From NCBI GenBank assembly GCA_018371275.1, contig JAHALF010000017.1, forward strand, positions 1-32,153: 32,153 nucleotides of DNA. The letters are read 5' to 3'. Below, piece after piece: positions 1-8,713 of this stretch. The translations under genes were made by a program, and so were the position numbers. Position 1 is the first letter of the stretch; every line of letters begins with the position of its first letter. The notes below the pieces were generated by a model. That model was not told the origin of the DNA, did no database searches, and was given only the letters and a program-made list of their open reading frames with translations. Source of the DNA: Clostridiales bacterium (GTDB lineage Bacteria; Bacillota; Clostridia; Lachnospirales; CAG-274).

Positions 1-576
1 TATATAAATAAAAAGATACCTAAATCAGCACAATTAATAGATACAAAAGTATATTTAAATTACTTAGAAATAAGTCAAAATGGAGTAATAAATATAAATA
101 ATAAAATAGATACACAATTATACCCATTTAAATATTATGAAGATGGAAAGTCTATGATATATACAGTTTTATCATTAAGTTTTCCTAAAAATATGTATAT
201 ATCTAAAGATGATATAATTAAAGTAAATACAAATTTATATTTTGAAAGTCCAGATGTGATACTTTTAGGAAGAAATAAAGAAAATGAAGAGTGGAAAAAA
301 ATAAATATTATAGCTAATACAAGTTTGGATGAAATATATATTTATTCTGATCAAATTATTGACAGTAAATATAAAGATTTTAAAATAATTATAAGTTTTC
401 CATCTATAGAAAATGAATACGTAAAAAATAATACTATATACTATAATATACATTATTTGAATTATACTATATATAAGTATATAAAATTTATAAATATAAT
501 TATAGTATTTCTGTTAATAATTATTTTTACATACATTTTATTAAAATTAAAAAATAAAAAATTTTTAAAACAATAA
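1..576 (+). CDS. 3' part of a membrane-anchored protein of unknown function (5' end outside window)
   Basis: The reading frame is open from base 1, so the start lies upstream; the in-window ATG at 154 is internal. The visible 191 residues are rich in beta-strand-like alternation of polar and hydrophobic residues. They end in one clear membrane helix (about 20 hydrophobic residues, around nt 475-540) followed by a short basic tail, LKLKNKKFLKQ. This suggests an extracytoplasmic domain with a C-terminal anchor and a very short cytoplasmic tail, the same topology as the VWA protein that follows. No family was recognised. It lies 560 bases upstream of the VWA gene and a terminator-like hairpin separates them, so it may belong to a different transcript of the same locus. 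Confidence 0.7.
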   Translation, partial: YINKKIPKSAQLIDTKVYLNYLEISQNGVININNKIDTQLYPFKYYEDGKSMIYTVLSLSFPKNMYISKDDIIKVNTNLYFESPDVILLGRNKENEEWKKINIIANTSLDEIYIYSDQIIDSKYKDFKIIISFPSIENEYVKNNTIYYNIHYLNYTIYKYIKFINIIIVFLLIIIFTYILLKLKNKKFLKQ

Positions 577-790
577 AAATACGATTATAAGAATACAATT
601 ATGATAGTTTTATGAAATATTAAAAAAATATTATTTTTAACATTAAGTTTAATATGATATTTGTGTTATTATATTACAAATATTTTTTCACAAAAACTAA
701 ATAAACATATTATTATATCTTACATTTGTTATACATCAAATATAACAACAAGAATATTTTATGGTTAAAGATATCAAATAATTACTATAC

Positions 791-826
791 TTAGGGAGTA
801 GATATTTATCTATTCTCTAAATTTTT
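791..826 (+). terminator. Terminator-like hairpin in the 577-1138 gap
   Basis: A 13-bp stem (791-803 with 808-820, two G-U pairs, loop ATTT) is followed by ATTTTTA. It would end transcription from the upstream partial gene. I see no coding sequence in the rest of the 560-base gap; apart from the promoter near its end it is very AT-rich. Confidence 0.45.
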
Positions 827-1038
827 ACAGATAAACATTCTGATAAAATTTTTATTTTATAAAATAAAATTATGATTTGGTAAGATTAGATTATGGACTT
901 TTAGATGGTTTAGGACATTTTTCAATGTAAATAATTATCAAATAGTATATGTATTGAAAGATATGAATATTATAATAATATAATAAAATGGTAAAGTGTA
1001 TCTAAAATTTTAATAATAAAAAATTTTAAACTAATATA

Positions 1039-1067
1039 TTGACAAATTACAAACTATATTGTAAAAT
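1039..1067 (+). promoter_or_regulatory. Sigma-A-type promoter for the injection cluster
   Basis: TTGACA (1039-1044), a 17-base spacer and TAAAAT (1062-1067) lie 75 bases before the VWA gene. This is the best promoter match upstream of the plus-strand cluster. The sequence ACATTGAAAATTGAA follows at 1104-1118. Confidence 0.55.
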
Positions 1068-1141
1068 TATGTAACAAAAGTAATTGAATGGTACTTTTGA
1101 TGTACATTGAAAATTGAATAATTAGGATTTGGAGAAAATTG

Positions 1142-2917
1142 ATGAAAATCTTTGAAAAAAAGGGAATTTTAAAAATTATATCATTTATAATATTTTTTAT
1201 TTTTTCAAATTTTAGTGTTGTATTAGCTAATAATATTGATAATCAAAAAGAAATTATATTTGTTGTTGATACAAGTAACTCTATGAAAAGTTTTGATAAA
1301 CAAAATTTAGTTGCAGATGAAATTAAAAAAATAGCTAATTTTTTAACATCAGATTATAAAATAGGGCTTGTTACTTATAATAGCAAAGTAATTGAATATG
1401 CTAATATAACTGATAGTTTGTCTTATTTTAATAGTATATTAGATAGAACAAATTATACAGGATATACTAATGCTGGAGATGCTTTATCATTTGCAATTAA
1501 TATGTTTAATAATAGTGCAAATTTTAAAAATATTATTCTGGTTTCAGATGGAGAAATAGTTTTACAAAATGAAAACTTAACCAAACAATCTAATGATATT
1601 TTTAAGAATACAATAAATATTGCCAAGGATAAAAATATAGTTATAGATACTATTGCTCTTGGAGAGCTTACAGAAGAAGGTAAAAAGTTTAATATATTTG
1701 AGGCTAGTAATTTAACTAATGGACAAATATTTAAATGTAGCAATATTTTAAAGTTAGATGAGATATCTAATAAAATTTTATTTGAAAAGTTTAAAATCAA
1801 AAAAACCCAAGTAGGTGTAGGAAACACTCAAAATGGGCAGCTTTCCATAAATTTACCTACAACAAATTTAGATAAAATTAAAATATTATTAACATCATCA
1901 AATATTAAAAATATAAATGTAAATTGTAAGTCTGAAAGTGCTAATGTAATAAATGGGAAAAATTTTGCAATAGTAGAAATTATTAAACCTTATGAAAATT
2001 TAGTTACTTTGAATTTTAACTCAAATGGTAATGTAGATGCACATTTATTACAAGAAGTTATTTCTAATTTAAGTGGAGAAATAGTTGATTATCGATACGA
2101 AGATAATACTGTTTTAGCAAATCTAAATATAACTTTAAAAAATGAAAAAGGAAATATTTTTGATAATAACTATTATAATAATGAAATTATAAATCTAAAT
2201 ATAAATGATAAATTGTTTGAGGCTAAAATAATAGATAGCAAGATACGTATTACTTTAGATACTTTAAAATTAGATGAAAATTTGAAAATTGTATTAAATT
2301 TAGATAAGTTAGAACAAAATTTTTTAAATTTAAAATATTTAAATTTAAAGTTAGATGAGATTAAAATTAATGAATTATTAGAAAATAATGAAAATAAATC
2401 TTTTAAATTTTTACCTTTATACATAATTTTATGTTTATTGTGTTTAGTGATTATTTTAATATTACTAAAGAATAAAACTAAAAAAGTTAAATATATCGAG
2501 GTTGAAAAAGAAGAAAAACCTGTTGTTTCAAAAAATCCTTATGAATATTTTGGAAAATTAAATATATATGTAGTAAATACAAAAGAAGGTTATGATATAG
2601 CACCTCAAGTATTTAATTTACAAAGAAAACAAAATAATGAAAAAGTATCCTTAAAGGATATTTTAAATGCTTGTAAGCTAAATATAGGAGATGATAGTGC
2701 ATCAAATATAATTTTTGAGCCAACAATGAATAAAGCTTTAAGTTTAACTAATAATTCATATTCTACAATAATAAAAAATGGTAGTTTACTTACTTTTGAA
2801 AAAAGTACGAATATAAATTTTAATGAAAAAATAAGTATTATACTTGAAGATGAAGTTACTGAGTTTGAAATACATTATAAAAGTTTAAAGCCAAGTGAAG
2901 TAAATAGTTACATTTAA
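1142..2917 (+). CDS. Secreted, membrane-anchored VWA-domain protein with a cytoplasmic C-terminal domain
   Basis: ATG 1142 is chosen over TTG 1139 because GGAG at 1131 is then 7 bases away. The first ~30 residues form a signal peptide (basic start, hydrophobic core, ending near VVLANN). A von Willebrand A domain follows, with a complete MIDAS set: DTSNS (DxSxS), the threonine in GYTNAGDA, and LVSDGE. A beta-rich middle leads to a membrane helix near residues 423-445. The last ~145 residues are cytoplasmic and may be a degenerate FHA-like beta sandwich (LxLxNNS...NG pattern). VWA proteins bind ligands through a metal ion. Here it is the first gene behind the promoter and precedes the sheath candidate. 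A surface sensor, adhesion or anchoring role is inference. Confidence 0.8.
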   Translation: MKIFEKKGILKIISFIIFFIFSNFSVVLANNIDNQKEIIFVVDTSNSMKSFDKQNLVADEIKKIANFLTSDYKIGLVTYNSKVIEYANITDSLSYFNSILDRTNYTGYTNAGDALSFAINMFNNSANFKNIILVSDGEIVLQNENLTKQSNDIFKNTINIAKDKNIVIDTIALGELTEEGKKFNIFEASNLTNGQIFKCSNILKLDEISNKILFEKFKIKKTQVGVGNTQNGQLSINLPTTNLDKIKILLTSSNIKNINVNCKSESANVINGKNFAIVEIIKPYENLVTLNFNSNGNVDAHLLQEVISNLSGEIVDYRYEDNTVLANLNITLKNEKGNIFDNNYYNNEIINLNINDKLFEAKIIDSKIRITLDTLKLDENLKIVLNLDKLEQNFLNLKYLNLKLDEIKINELLENNENKSFKFLPLYIILCLLCLVIILILLKNKTKKVKYIEVEKEEKPVVSKNPYEYFGKLNIYVVNTKEGYDIAPQVFNLQRKQNNEKVSLKDILNACKLNIGDDSASNIIFEPTMNKALSLTNNSYSTIIKNGSLLTFEKSTNINFNEKISIILEDEVTEFEIHYKSLKPSEVNSYI

Positions 2918-2979
2918 ATTATTTTAACATCTAAAAATTTTTATTAAATTACGATATAGCAAGGAATGGAGTTGAAAAA

Positions 2980-5157
2980 ATGGCAAATATAAACCAAACC
3001 AATAGAACTATCTTAATGGAAGAAATAAACCCAGAAAAGTTAGATTTAATAACACTAGTGGGAGACACAAAAGGAATAGACAGCTTAAGTGATGAAAAAA
3101 TTAAAGAAATTAATGAAAATTTATTAGTAAATAATTTTGAAGAATTTCTTGAAAAATTTGATCCGGTTGTCTATTCCTTTTTTAATGCTAATAATCAAAA
3201 AGTTATGTATACATTAAAAAAGCCAGAAACTATACCAGATGAAATGCTTACAGAGATTCATCTTAATTCAAGTAATGACTTTCTTAAAATGTTAATGACT
3301 CTTATAGATACAAAAAGAGCTCAAGGTATTATAAATGTAGATTTTAAATTTGAAAATTTAACAGATTTAATATCACCTAAAAAAGTTATGGATGATATTA
3401 GACAAAATAGAAAAGAACTTCAATATGTTTATGGAGAATATGTAGCACTTGAAGATGGTGATCCAAAAAAATTAGATGTTGCAGATAAATTAAATGTTAT
3501 GTTTGAAGAGGCTAGCACTAATTATAACAATGTTATGGCTATGTTACCGCTTGCTATTGAAGATATAAAAACTAGACTTTTGTTAGGAACAGGACAAAGC
3601 GAAGATAAAACTCCACTTGCATTAGGTGTTTTGTCAATGGGCGAAGATGGAGAGCTTAAAATATTAGAAGCTCCTAAAGCAGAAACAACAGCAATAGCAA
3701 CAATAGATGACAATGTTAACAAAGGCTTAATACAAGCACTTGAAGAAGATTATGAGGCTATAAATGAAGATAGTAATGACTATGTAAAAGCACTTGTTTC
3801 AAGAACATTTTGTCCACTTGCATCTACAATGGTTACAGATATAGATATTGCTAAAGAAGTACAAAATTATAATTCATATCTTGAATTTTATAAAGTAGCT
3901 AAAGATGATTTTATAAAAATGGCTAAACCTTTAATTGAAAAAATATTAGGTGTGTGGGCATTTTTTGAACAATACCCTAAAAAATTAAAAGGTATGAAAC
4001 CAAGCCTTTTAATTACAAATGTACGTAATGAAATGGTAGCTAAAAGTAATAATATACCAAGATTAATAACATACTTAAATACAGTAAATGCGAAAAATGA
4101 ATTTAAAAATACCATTTGGTATGGAATTTTACCTAATATATCTTTAGATCAAAACTCTAAAATGAAACTTACAAGAGAAAGATTTAAAGGTAATGAAGTT
4201 AAAGAAAAAACAGACGTAAATAGTGTAGAATCTTTAGCAAGAATATTAGATGTATTTAAAGATTATGGAATACAAGGATTTTTCTCTTATGAAACAGGTG
4301 ACAAAACAACATTTAATTATATGGCAACAGAAGGTATAGAAAAATTTGAAGAGCGTTGTTCAAGTTTAATAGGTAAACCATATAGCGAATATGCAATACC
4401 TTGCGTACCAAACTTTACAATTATACCTAAAGATAAGTCGGGTGTAGTATTAGATTCAAAAATGATATTGACAGAAGATAATATAGCAGAGTTATCTAAA
4501 GAAAAAGAAGATATAATGAAACTTTGGATAGAAGGTGTATATGTAGGAGCAGCATATATAGCAGCAGGGTTAGTAGCAACATATCAATGTCCAGAATATT
4601 TAAAGGGAGTATTTAAAAGAAATGTAGACCCAAAACTTCCTGGAGTAAGATTTGATATAGAATCAGGAGATAATTCTTTAAAAGTATATACAAGTATGGC
4701 TAAAGAAATAACAGGATTTACAAACACTATAAAAGATGATATAAATAGAAGAAGTTTTGGTTTTGTATTTTCATCAGAAAATGCAGTAATAGATGGATAT
4801 GAAGTAACTAGAGTAATGGTATATAAAGCTAGAAACTTACTTGTAAATGAAGACAATATGTATGAACCTATATACAAAACACAAGTAACAACATATATAG
4901 AAAGAGTATTAAGACATGCAACAAGTGATTTTAAACAAGATAATATAGTAGGATTTTTCTCAAATAATCCACAATCACAAAAAAGCCTTTGGGGAACAAA
5001 AAGGGAGTTTATTAATGCAATAGTAGGAAAAGGCGATGATATTAATTATTCAATAGATGAAACAAATAATATATGTACATTAGATATAACGTTTAATGGA
5101 AATGTTAAAAATCTTGAAGTTGAAATAAATAAATTAAGTTCTGCAACAAGAGCTTAA
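2980..5157 (+). CDS. Contractile sheath protein candidate (TssB/TssC-like, single 725-residue chain)
   Basis: The start is ATG 2980 after GGAG. There is no signal peptide or membrane helix, so it is cytoplasmic. The identification rests on overall layout and context. The first ~200 residues are helical and charged. The large remainder has phrases resembling TssC-type sheaths, for example KPYSEYAIPCVPNFTIIPKD, and a long alanine/glycine-rich segment, YVGAAYIAAGLVATYQ. Type VI systems usually split the sheath into TssB (~165 residues) and TssC (~495), which sum to about this length, so a fused or one-chain sheath is possible. Two Hcp-like tube genes follow immediately, the usual sheath-then-tube order. 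The family was not confirmed by search; a tail or baseplate protein is the alternative. Confidence 0.55.
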   Translation: MANINQTNRTILMEEINPEKLDLITLVGDTKGIDSLSDEKIKEINENLLVNNFEEFLEKFDPVVYSFFNANNQKVMYTLKKPETIPDEMLTEIHLNSSNDFLKMLMTLIDTKRAQGIINVDFKFENLTDLISPKKVMDDIRQNRKELQYVYGEYVALEDGDPKKLDVADKLNVMFEEASTNYNNVMAMLPLAIEDIKTRLLLGTGQSEDKTPLALGVLSMGEDGELKILEAPKAETTAIATIDDNVNKGLIQALEEDYEAINEDSNDYVKALVSRTFCPLASTMVTDIDIAKEVQNYNSYLEFYKVAKDDFIKMAKPLIEKILGVWAFFEQYPKKLKGMKPSLLITNVRNEMVAKSNNIPRLITYLNTVNAKNEFKNTIWYGILPNISLDQNSKMKLTRERFKGNEVKEKTDVNSVESLARILDVFKDYGIQGFFSYETGDKTTFNYMATEGIEKFEERCSSLIGKPYSEYAIPCVPNFTIIPKDKSGVVLDSKMILTEDNIAELSKEKEDIMKLWIEGVYVGAAYIAAGLVATYQCPEYLKGVFKRNVDPKLPGVRFDIESGDNSLKVYTSMAKEITGFTNTIKDDINRRSFGFVFSSENAVIDGYEVTRVMVYKARNLLVNEDNMYEPIYKTQVTTYIERVLRHATSDFKQDNIVGFFSNNPQSQKSLWGTKREFINAIVGKGDDINYSIDETNNICTLDITFNGNVKNLEVEINKLSSATRA

Positions 5158-5169
5158 AATGGATAGTTA

Positions 5170-5187
5170 AAGTTAATTTTTTAACTT
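5170..5187 (+). other. Small intercistronic hairpin between sheath and tube genes
   Basis: AAGTTAATTTTTTAACTT forms a perfect 7-bp stem with a four-T loop. It lacks a downstream T-run, so it is more likely an mRNA stability or processing element than a terminator. The next gene has a near-ideal AAGGAGGT site, which fits high tube expression. Confidence 0.3.
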
Positions 5188-5224
5188 ATATATTAAATAA
5201 ATAAGATTTTAAGGAGGTAATTAT

Positions 5225-5656
5225 ATGGGATTTAGGCTAAAAGTAACAGGAGGAGGAGAAGAAATCTCCTTTGATGAAAGAGCAATATTAGACTTAGACT
5301 TTGTATCAGATTCACCAAATGATTCAAATGCAAGAGCGACAGACTTTGGAGTATCAGTAAAAATAAAAGGAAAAATGCTTTATAAATTGGGTGCAGAAAG
5401 TGATGACCATACAATAAAACTTGCAAAATGGTCTCAAGTACCATCAGAAGTAGATCATTGTTATAGAAATGTAGAAATACAGGTAATAGCAGCAAGTAAA
5501 GTGGTAAGAAAATATGTATTACCAGAAGCCTTTATAATGGAATACACAGAAGAGTTAGACGATGAAACAGGTGTAGGTACATTCTATATACATATGAAAC
5601 AGAAAAAAGATGAAAATGCTAAAGTTGAAATAAACGGTGGCTTTGATGGTGAATAA
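5225..5656 (+). CDS. Hcp/tube-like protein 1
   Basis: The protein is 143 residues, the typical size of a contractile-system tube subunit (Hcp 160-170, phage tube 140-170). It is all beta by pattern, has no signal peptide and follows AAGGAGGT, the strongest ribosome binding site in the cluster. It shares landmarks with its neighbour at 5681: DSxARxxDxG, an IKGK strand, AxWSxVP, CYR, VVRKYxxPxAF, and an ending GTFYIHMKQKKD. I remember close relatives in Clostridia under the uninformative name 'membrane-associated protease 1'; nothing protease-like is visible. Hexameric ring formation inside a sheath is inference from size, fold pattern and position after the sheath candidate. Confidence 0.65.
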   Translation: MGFRLKVTGGGEEISFDERAILDLDFVSDSPNDSNARATDFGVSVKIKGKMLYKLGAESDDHTIKLAKWSQVPSEVDHCYRNVEIQVIAASKVVRKYVLPEAFIMEYTEELDDETGVGTFYIHMKQKKDENAKVEINGGFDGE

Positions 5657-5680
5657 TAAGGAGAGAGGAGTTAGATTAGT

Positions 5681-6121
5681 ATGTCATTTAGAGTAGTAGT
5701 TAAAACAAACACAGGTGGCGAAGAATTTGAAATTGCAAAAGAGTGTGTAAAAAGCGTAGTTTTTAGTTCAGATATACCACAAGATAGTGATGCAAGAACA
5801 AAAGATGTAGGGTCAAGCATAACAATAAAAGGAAAGATATTAACAGCTGTTGAGGATAACCTTTTTGATAGTACAAGAGGAATGGCAGAATGGTCAGTAG
5901 TGCCAGCAGAAAAAGCAGATTGTTATAGAACTCTTGAAATAGAGCATATAGCAGCAGGTGTAGTAGTAAGAAAGTATACATTCCCAAACGCTTTTGTAGT
6001 AGATTATATAGAAGACTTTGGAGATAAAGAAGGTACAGGTTTATTTACTTTACTCGTTAAACAAAAGAAAGATAAAATAGCAAATATTAAAATAGAAGGT
6101 GGATATCCAGCAGGTGTATAA
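5681..6121 (+). CDS. Hcp/tube-like protein 2 (paralogue of the preceding gene)
   Basis: The protein is 146 residues and clearly paralogous to the gene 24 bases upstream. Shared elements include DSDARTKDVGSSITIKGK, AEWSVVPAEKADCYR, IAAGVVVRKY and a terminal FTLLVKQKKD. It has a purine-rich AAGGAGAGAGGAG leader and is followed by a strong terminator, so sheath, tube 1 and tube 2 form one transcription unit. Two tube paralogues could build a tube of two subunit types, or one could be a cap, initiator or effector carrier. The sequence does not decide this. Confidence 0.65.
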   Translation: MSFRVVVKTNTGGEEFEIAKECVKSVVFSSDIPQDSDARTKDVGSSITIKGKILTAVEDNLFDSTRGMAEWSVVPAEKADCYRTLEIEHIAAGVVVRKYTFPNAFVVDYIEDFGDKEGTGLFTLLVKQKKDKIANIKIEGGYPAGV

Positions 6122-6163
6122 AACCACCAAAAATTAGGTTAAATATATAATCTAAAGCTTTGG

Positions 6164-6200
6164 AAAAAAGGGCATATCTACATATGCCCTTTTTTGTTTT
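6164..6200 (+). terminator. Rho-independent terminator after the tube genes
   Basis: AAAAAAGGGCATAT pairs perfectly with ATATGCCCTTTTTT across a CTAC loop and runs into TTTTTTGTTTT. It separates the structural genes from the J-protein/FHA/phosphatase genes. Confidence 0.85.
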
Positions 6201-6246
6201 AAATTTTATTTATTGAAATTTATTAAAACTTTATAAGGAGAATTTT

Positions 6247-6687
6247 ATGGAAAATTATTATAAAATATTAGGAGTGTCTGAAAATTTAACTAATGAAGAA
6301 CTTAAAAAAGTTTATAGAAAACTTGCTAAAAAATACCATCCAGATGCAAATGTAGGAAATACACAAGCAGAAGAAATGTTTAAAAAAGTTAGTAAGGCTT
6401 ATGAAGTTTTAAGCGATGAAACAAGTAGAGCAAAATATGATAGGGAAATTAAAGGAAATTTTAATAACTTTGATACAAACACAAATAACAAAAAAACAAG
6501 TACAAGTAGTGTAAATGAAGATATATTTAATAGATTTAATGGCTTTAATGTATTTGAGCAAGCTTTTGGAATGAATAATAAAGCTAATAATAGCGAAAAT
6601 ATTAAAGCTACAAAAAATCCAATGGATTTTACAGATATGTTTGAAAATTTTATGGGAATGAAAAATATGAACGTAAAAAATAAGTAA
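6247..6687 (+). CDS. J-domain (DnaJ-type) co-chaperone
   Basis: ATG 6247 follows AAGGAG. Residues 1-65 are a canonical J domain starting MENYYKILGVSENLT, with HPD at residues 31-33 and the helix IV pattern YEVLSDETSRAKYD. The rest is an asparagine/phenylalanine-rich tail with no DnaJ zinc fingers or substrate-binding domain, so it is a short specialised J-protein (146 against ~375 residues for DnaJ). J domains stimulate Hsp70-type ATPases. The unusual Hsp70-fold ATPase at 12703 in the same gene run is the likely partner (inference from co-location). Confidence 0.92.
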   Translation: MENYYKILGVSENLTNEELKKVYRKLAKKYHPDANVGNTQAEEMFKKVSKAYEVLSDETSRAKYDREIKGNFNNFDTNTNNKKTSTSSVNEDIFNRFNGFNVFEQAFGMNNKANNSENIKATKNPMDFTDMFENFMGMKNMNVKNK

Positions 6688-6699
6688 AGGAGAAACATA

Positions 6700-7290
6700 T
6701 TGAATATAACAATGAAAAAAATAAAAGCAATAGATTTAATAATAAGTAGTATATCATTAGCTATTGTTTGTATTGCTTTTTTATATATAAATAACTTAAA
6801 ATTAAAAGTTTTTGTATCAGTATTAAATTTAATTATAGCCACAATTTTTTTATATTTAGCTATATTTAAAGATACAGAAGAAAATGAATATATTATAAGA
6901 GGTAATAAAATAAGAACTCATTTTAATATTTTAAATAGTTTATCAAAAATAAGCCTTTTAAATGAGCAAGACAATATAATAAAATCTTGGGACTTATATG
7001 GAAAAACAGCTTTGGTAATAGGAAAAGATAGAAAAAATCAATATAATGATGTTACATTAGTTGATATAAATTTAAATGATTGTACTTATGCAACATTAAT
7101 AGATGTGGAACACGCAGTTTTAAATTATTCAAATGGTTGTTGGTATATAGAAGATTTATATTCAAAAAATGGAATAAACATACAAAAGAAAATGGATAAT
7201 AAAAAGTATAAACTTTCACCAGCAGAACCATATAAATTGGAAAAAGGCGATACTATATATTTAGGACTTACTAAACTACAAGTAGATTAA
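6700..7290 (+). CDS. Membrane-anchored FHA-domain protein
   Basis: TTG 6700 is the likely start: AAAGGAG sits 7 bases before it, whereas the first ATG (6712) is too far away. Two membrane helices lie within the first ~65 residues. A cytoplasmic FHA fold occupies about residues 100-196, with an ALVIGKDR strand, the VEHAVLN segment, and the DLYSKNGINI turn with its conserved asparagine. FHA domains bind phosphothreonine peptides. Next to a PP2C phosphatase this resembles the threonine-phosphorylation switch of type VI systems (PpkA/PppA/Fha). It is 12 bases after the J-protein and 14 before the next FHA gene, so cotranscription is likely. Confidence 0.85.
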   Translation: MNITMKKIKAIDLIISSISLAIVCIAFLYINNLKLKVFVSVLNLIIATIFLYLAIFKDTEENEYIIRGNKIRTHFNILNSLSKISLLNEQDNIIKSWDLYGKTALVIGKDRKNQYNDVTLVDINLNDCTYATLIDVEHAVLNYSNGCWYIEDLYSKNGINIQKKMDNKKYKLSPAEPYKLEKGDTIYLGLTKLQVD

Positions 7291-7304
7291 ATAGGAGAAA
7301 AAAT

Positions 7305-7847
7305 ATGAGTAATTTGATACGTTGTCAAAATGGACATTTATTTTCTGGAAGAAGATATGGCACAATATGTCCATACTGTAATATAGAAACAAATACAAAA
7401 GAAAAACAAGAAACAAAACAGACAGATGAAGATATAGAAAAAATGTTATTTTTAGAAGAAGAAAATCCTGTTTGTGGTTGGATAGTCTGTATATCTGGTG
7501 CAAGGCGAGGAAAAGACTATAAAATAAGAGAAGGTAAAAACTTTATAGGTAGAGCAGATGATATGGATATACAAATATTAGGAGATAATAAAATAGAAAG
7601 AAGAAATCACGCAATAATAGTATTTGATCCTAAAAATAAAGAAACTGTGCTATTGCCTGGAGATTCAAATGGGTTAGTATACTTAAATGGAAATGCGGTG
7701 TATTCCCCAGAAAGATTAGAAGAAGATAGTGTAATAGAAATAGGAAATAGTAAATTTTTATTTGTAGCATTTTGTGGAGATAAGTTTATGTGGACAGATG
7801 AAGATGGAAATGAAAATCAAGATAAAAAACAAAATGAAAATAAATAG
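7305..7847 (+). CDS. Zinc-ribbon plus FHA-domain protein
   Basis: The start is ATG 7305 after AGGAG. Residues 1-30 are a small zinc-binding module with CxNGH and CPYC. A charged linker follows, then a complete FHA domain from about residue 50: NFIGRADD (glycine-arginine), RRNHA (the histidine of the SxxH motif) and SNGLVYLNG (the conserved asparagine-glycine). There is no membrane helix, so it should be a soluble phosphothreonine reader. It is the second FHA protein of the locus, which implies at least two phosphorylated docking sites or partners. The next gene starts 9 bases downstream. Confidence 0.88.
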   Translation: MSNLIRCQNGHLFSGRRYGTICPYCNIETNTKEKQETKQTDEDIEKMLFLEEENPVCGWIVCISGARRGKDYKIREGKNFIGRADDMDIQILGDNKIERRNHAIIVFDPKNKETVLLPGDSNGLVYLNGNAVYSPERLEEDSVIEIGNSKFLFVAFCGDKFMWTDEDGNENQDKKQNENK

Positions 7848-7856
7848 GGAGAAAAT

Positions 7857-8699
7857 ATGGAAAATATAAATGAAAATCAACCTATTATAATAATAATCTT
7901 ATTGCAATTAGTAATATTGTTATTAACGCTAATAAGATTAAAAATGTACATAAATAGAAAGCCAAAAGAAAAGTATGAAGTTGGGGCTAGTATGACTATT
8001 GGAAATAGAGAAATACAAGAAGATAATTACAACTTTGTAGAAAGCAATAATGGTTTTTTAGCTGCATTAGCAGATGGAATGGGTAAAAAATTTGGAGGGA
8101 AAATATCAAGTCAAATAGCTATAAATACATTTATAGAGTTATTTGAACAATTTGATGCATTTGATAATCCTAACTATTTTTTTCAAAAAGCATTTACATT
8201 ATCAAATAGAGAAATACTTAAAAATTTAGATGATGATAGATGTGGAGCTTGCGTATCTACCGTTTTAATAAGAAACAATGTGCTTTTTTATTCTCTTGTA
8301 GGAAATATAAAAATAGCAGTATATAGAAATGGAGATTTAATACCAGTAAGCACAGGCCATACAATAAATATGTTAGCTGAAGATAAATATAAAAATGGTA
8401 AACTTACAAGAGAAAGTGCAATAAATTTATTAGAAGAAAAAAGACTTTATAATTATGTAGGACAAGATGGATTTAAAAATATTGAGTTTTTCGATGAGCC
8501 AATAAGTTTAAAATATGGAGATATAGTAGCATTAATAAGTGATGGTGTTTATGAATTTTTAAGTTGGAAAGAGATAGAAAACGAACTTAATAAAAATATA
8601 AGCACACAAAAAATGGCATTTAACATAATAGAAAAAATAAACATAAGCCAAAAAGAAAACAAAGATAATGCTAGTATATTTTTAGTAAAAATTAACTAA
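7857..8699 (+). CDS. PP2C-family Ser/Thr protein phosphatase, membrane-tethered
   Basis: An N-terminal membrane helix (residues ~10-27) precedes a compact PPM/PP2C domain. The metal-binding and catalytic landmarks look intact: IQEDNYNF, LADGMGKK, ISDGVYEF (SDG) and KDNAS (DN). The phosphatase would face the cytoplasm and remove phosphate from threonine or serine on proteins read by the neighbouring FHA domains. No kinase gene is in the window, so the opposing enzyme should be upstream or elsewhere. It is tightly packed with its neighbours and was probably one transcript from the J-protein gene onward. Confidence 0.88.
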   Translation: MENINENQPIIIIILLQLVILLLTLIRLKMYINRKPKEKYEVGASMTIGNREIQEDNYNFVESNNGFLAALADGMGKKFGGKISSQIAINTFIELFEQFDAFDNPNYFFQKAFTLSNREILKNLDDDRCGACVSTVLIRNNVLFYSLVGNIKIAVYRNGDLIPVSTGHTINMLAEDKYKNGKLTRESAINLLEEKRLYNYVGQDGFKNIEFFDEPISLKYGDIVALISDGVYEFLSWKEIENELNKNISTQKMAFNIIEKINISQKENKDNASIFLVKIN

Positions 8700-8713
8700 A
8701 GATGAGGTTTTAT

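Noticed and set aside
265..453. Minus-strand open frames inside plus-strand genes (for example 265-453, 5232-5495, 6399-6842, 14735-15037)
   Set aside because: They mirror real genes, are rich in Leu/Ile/Phe/Tyr as expected of antisense AT-rich sequence, and lack binding sites.
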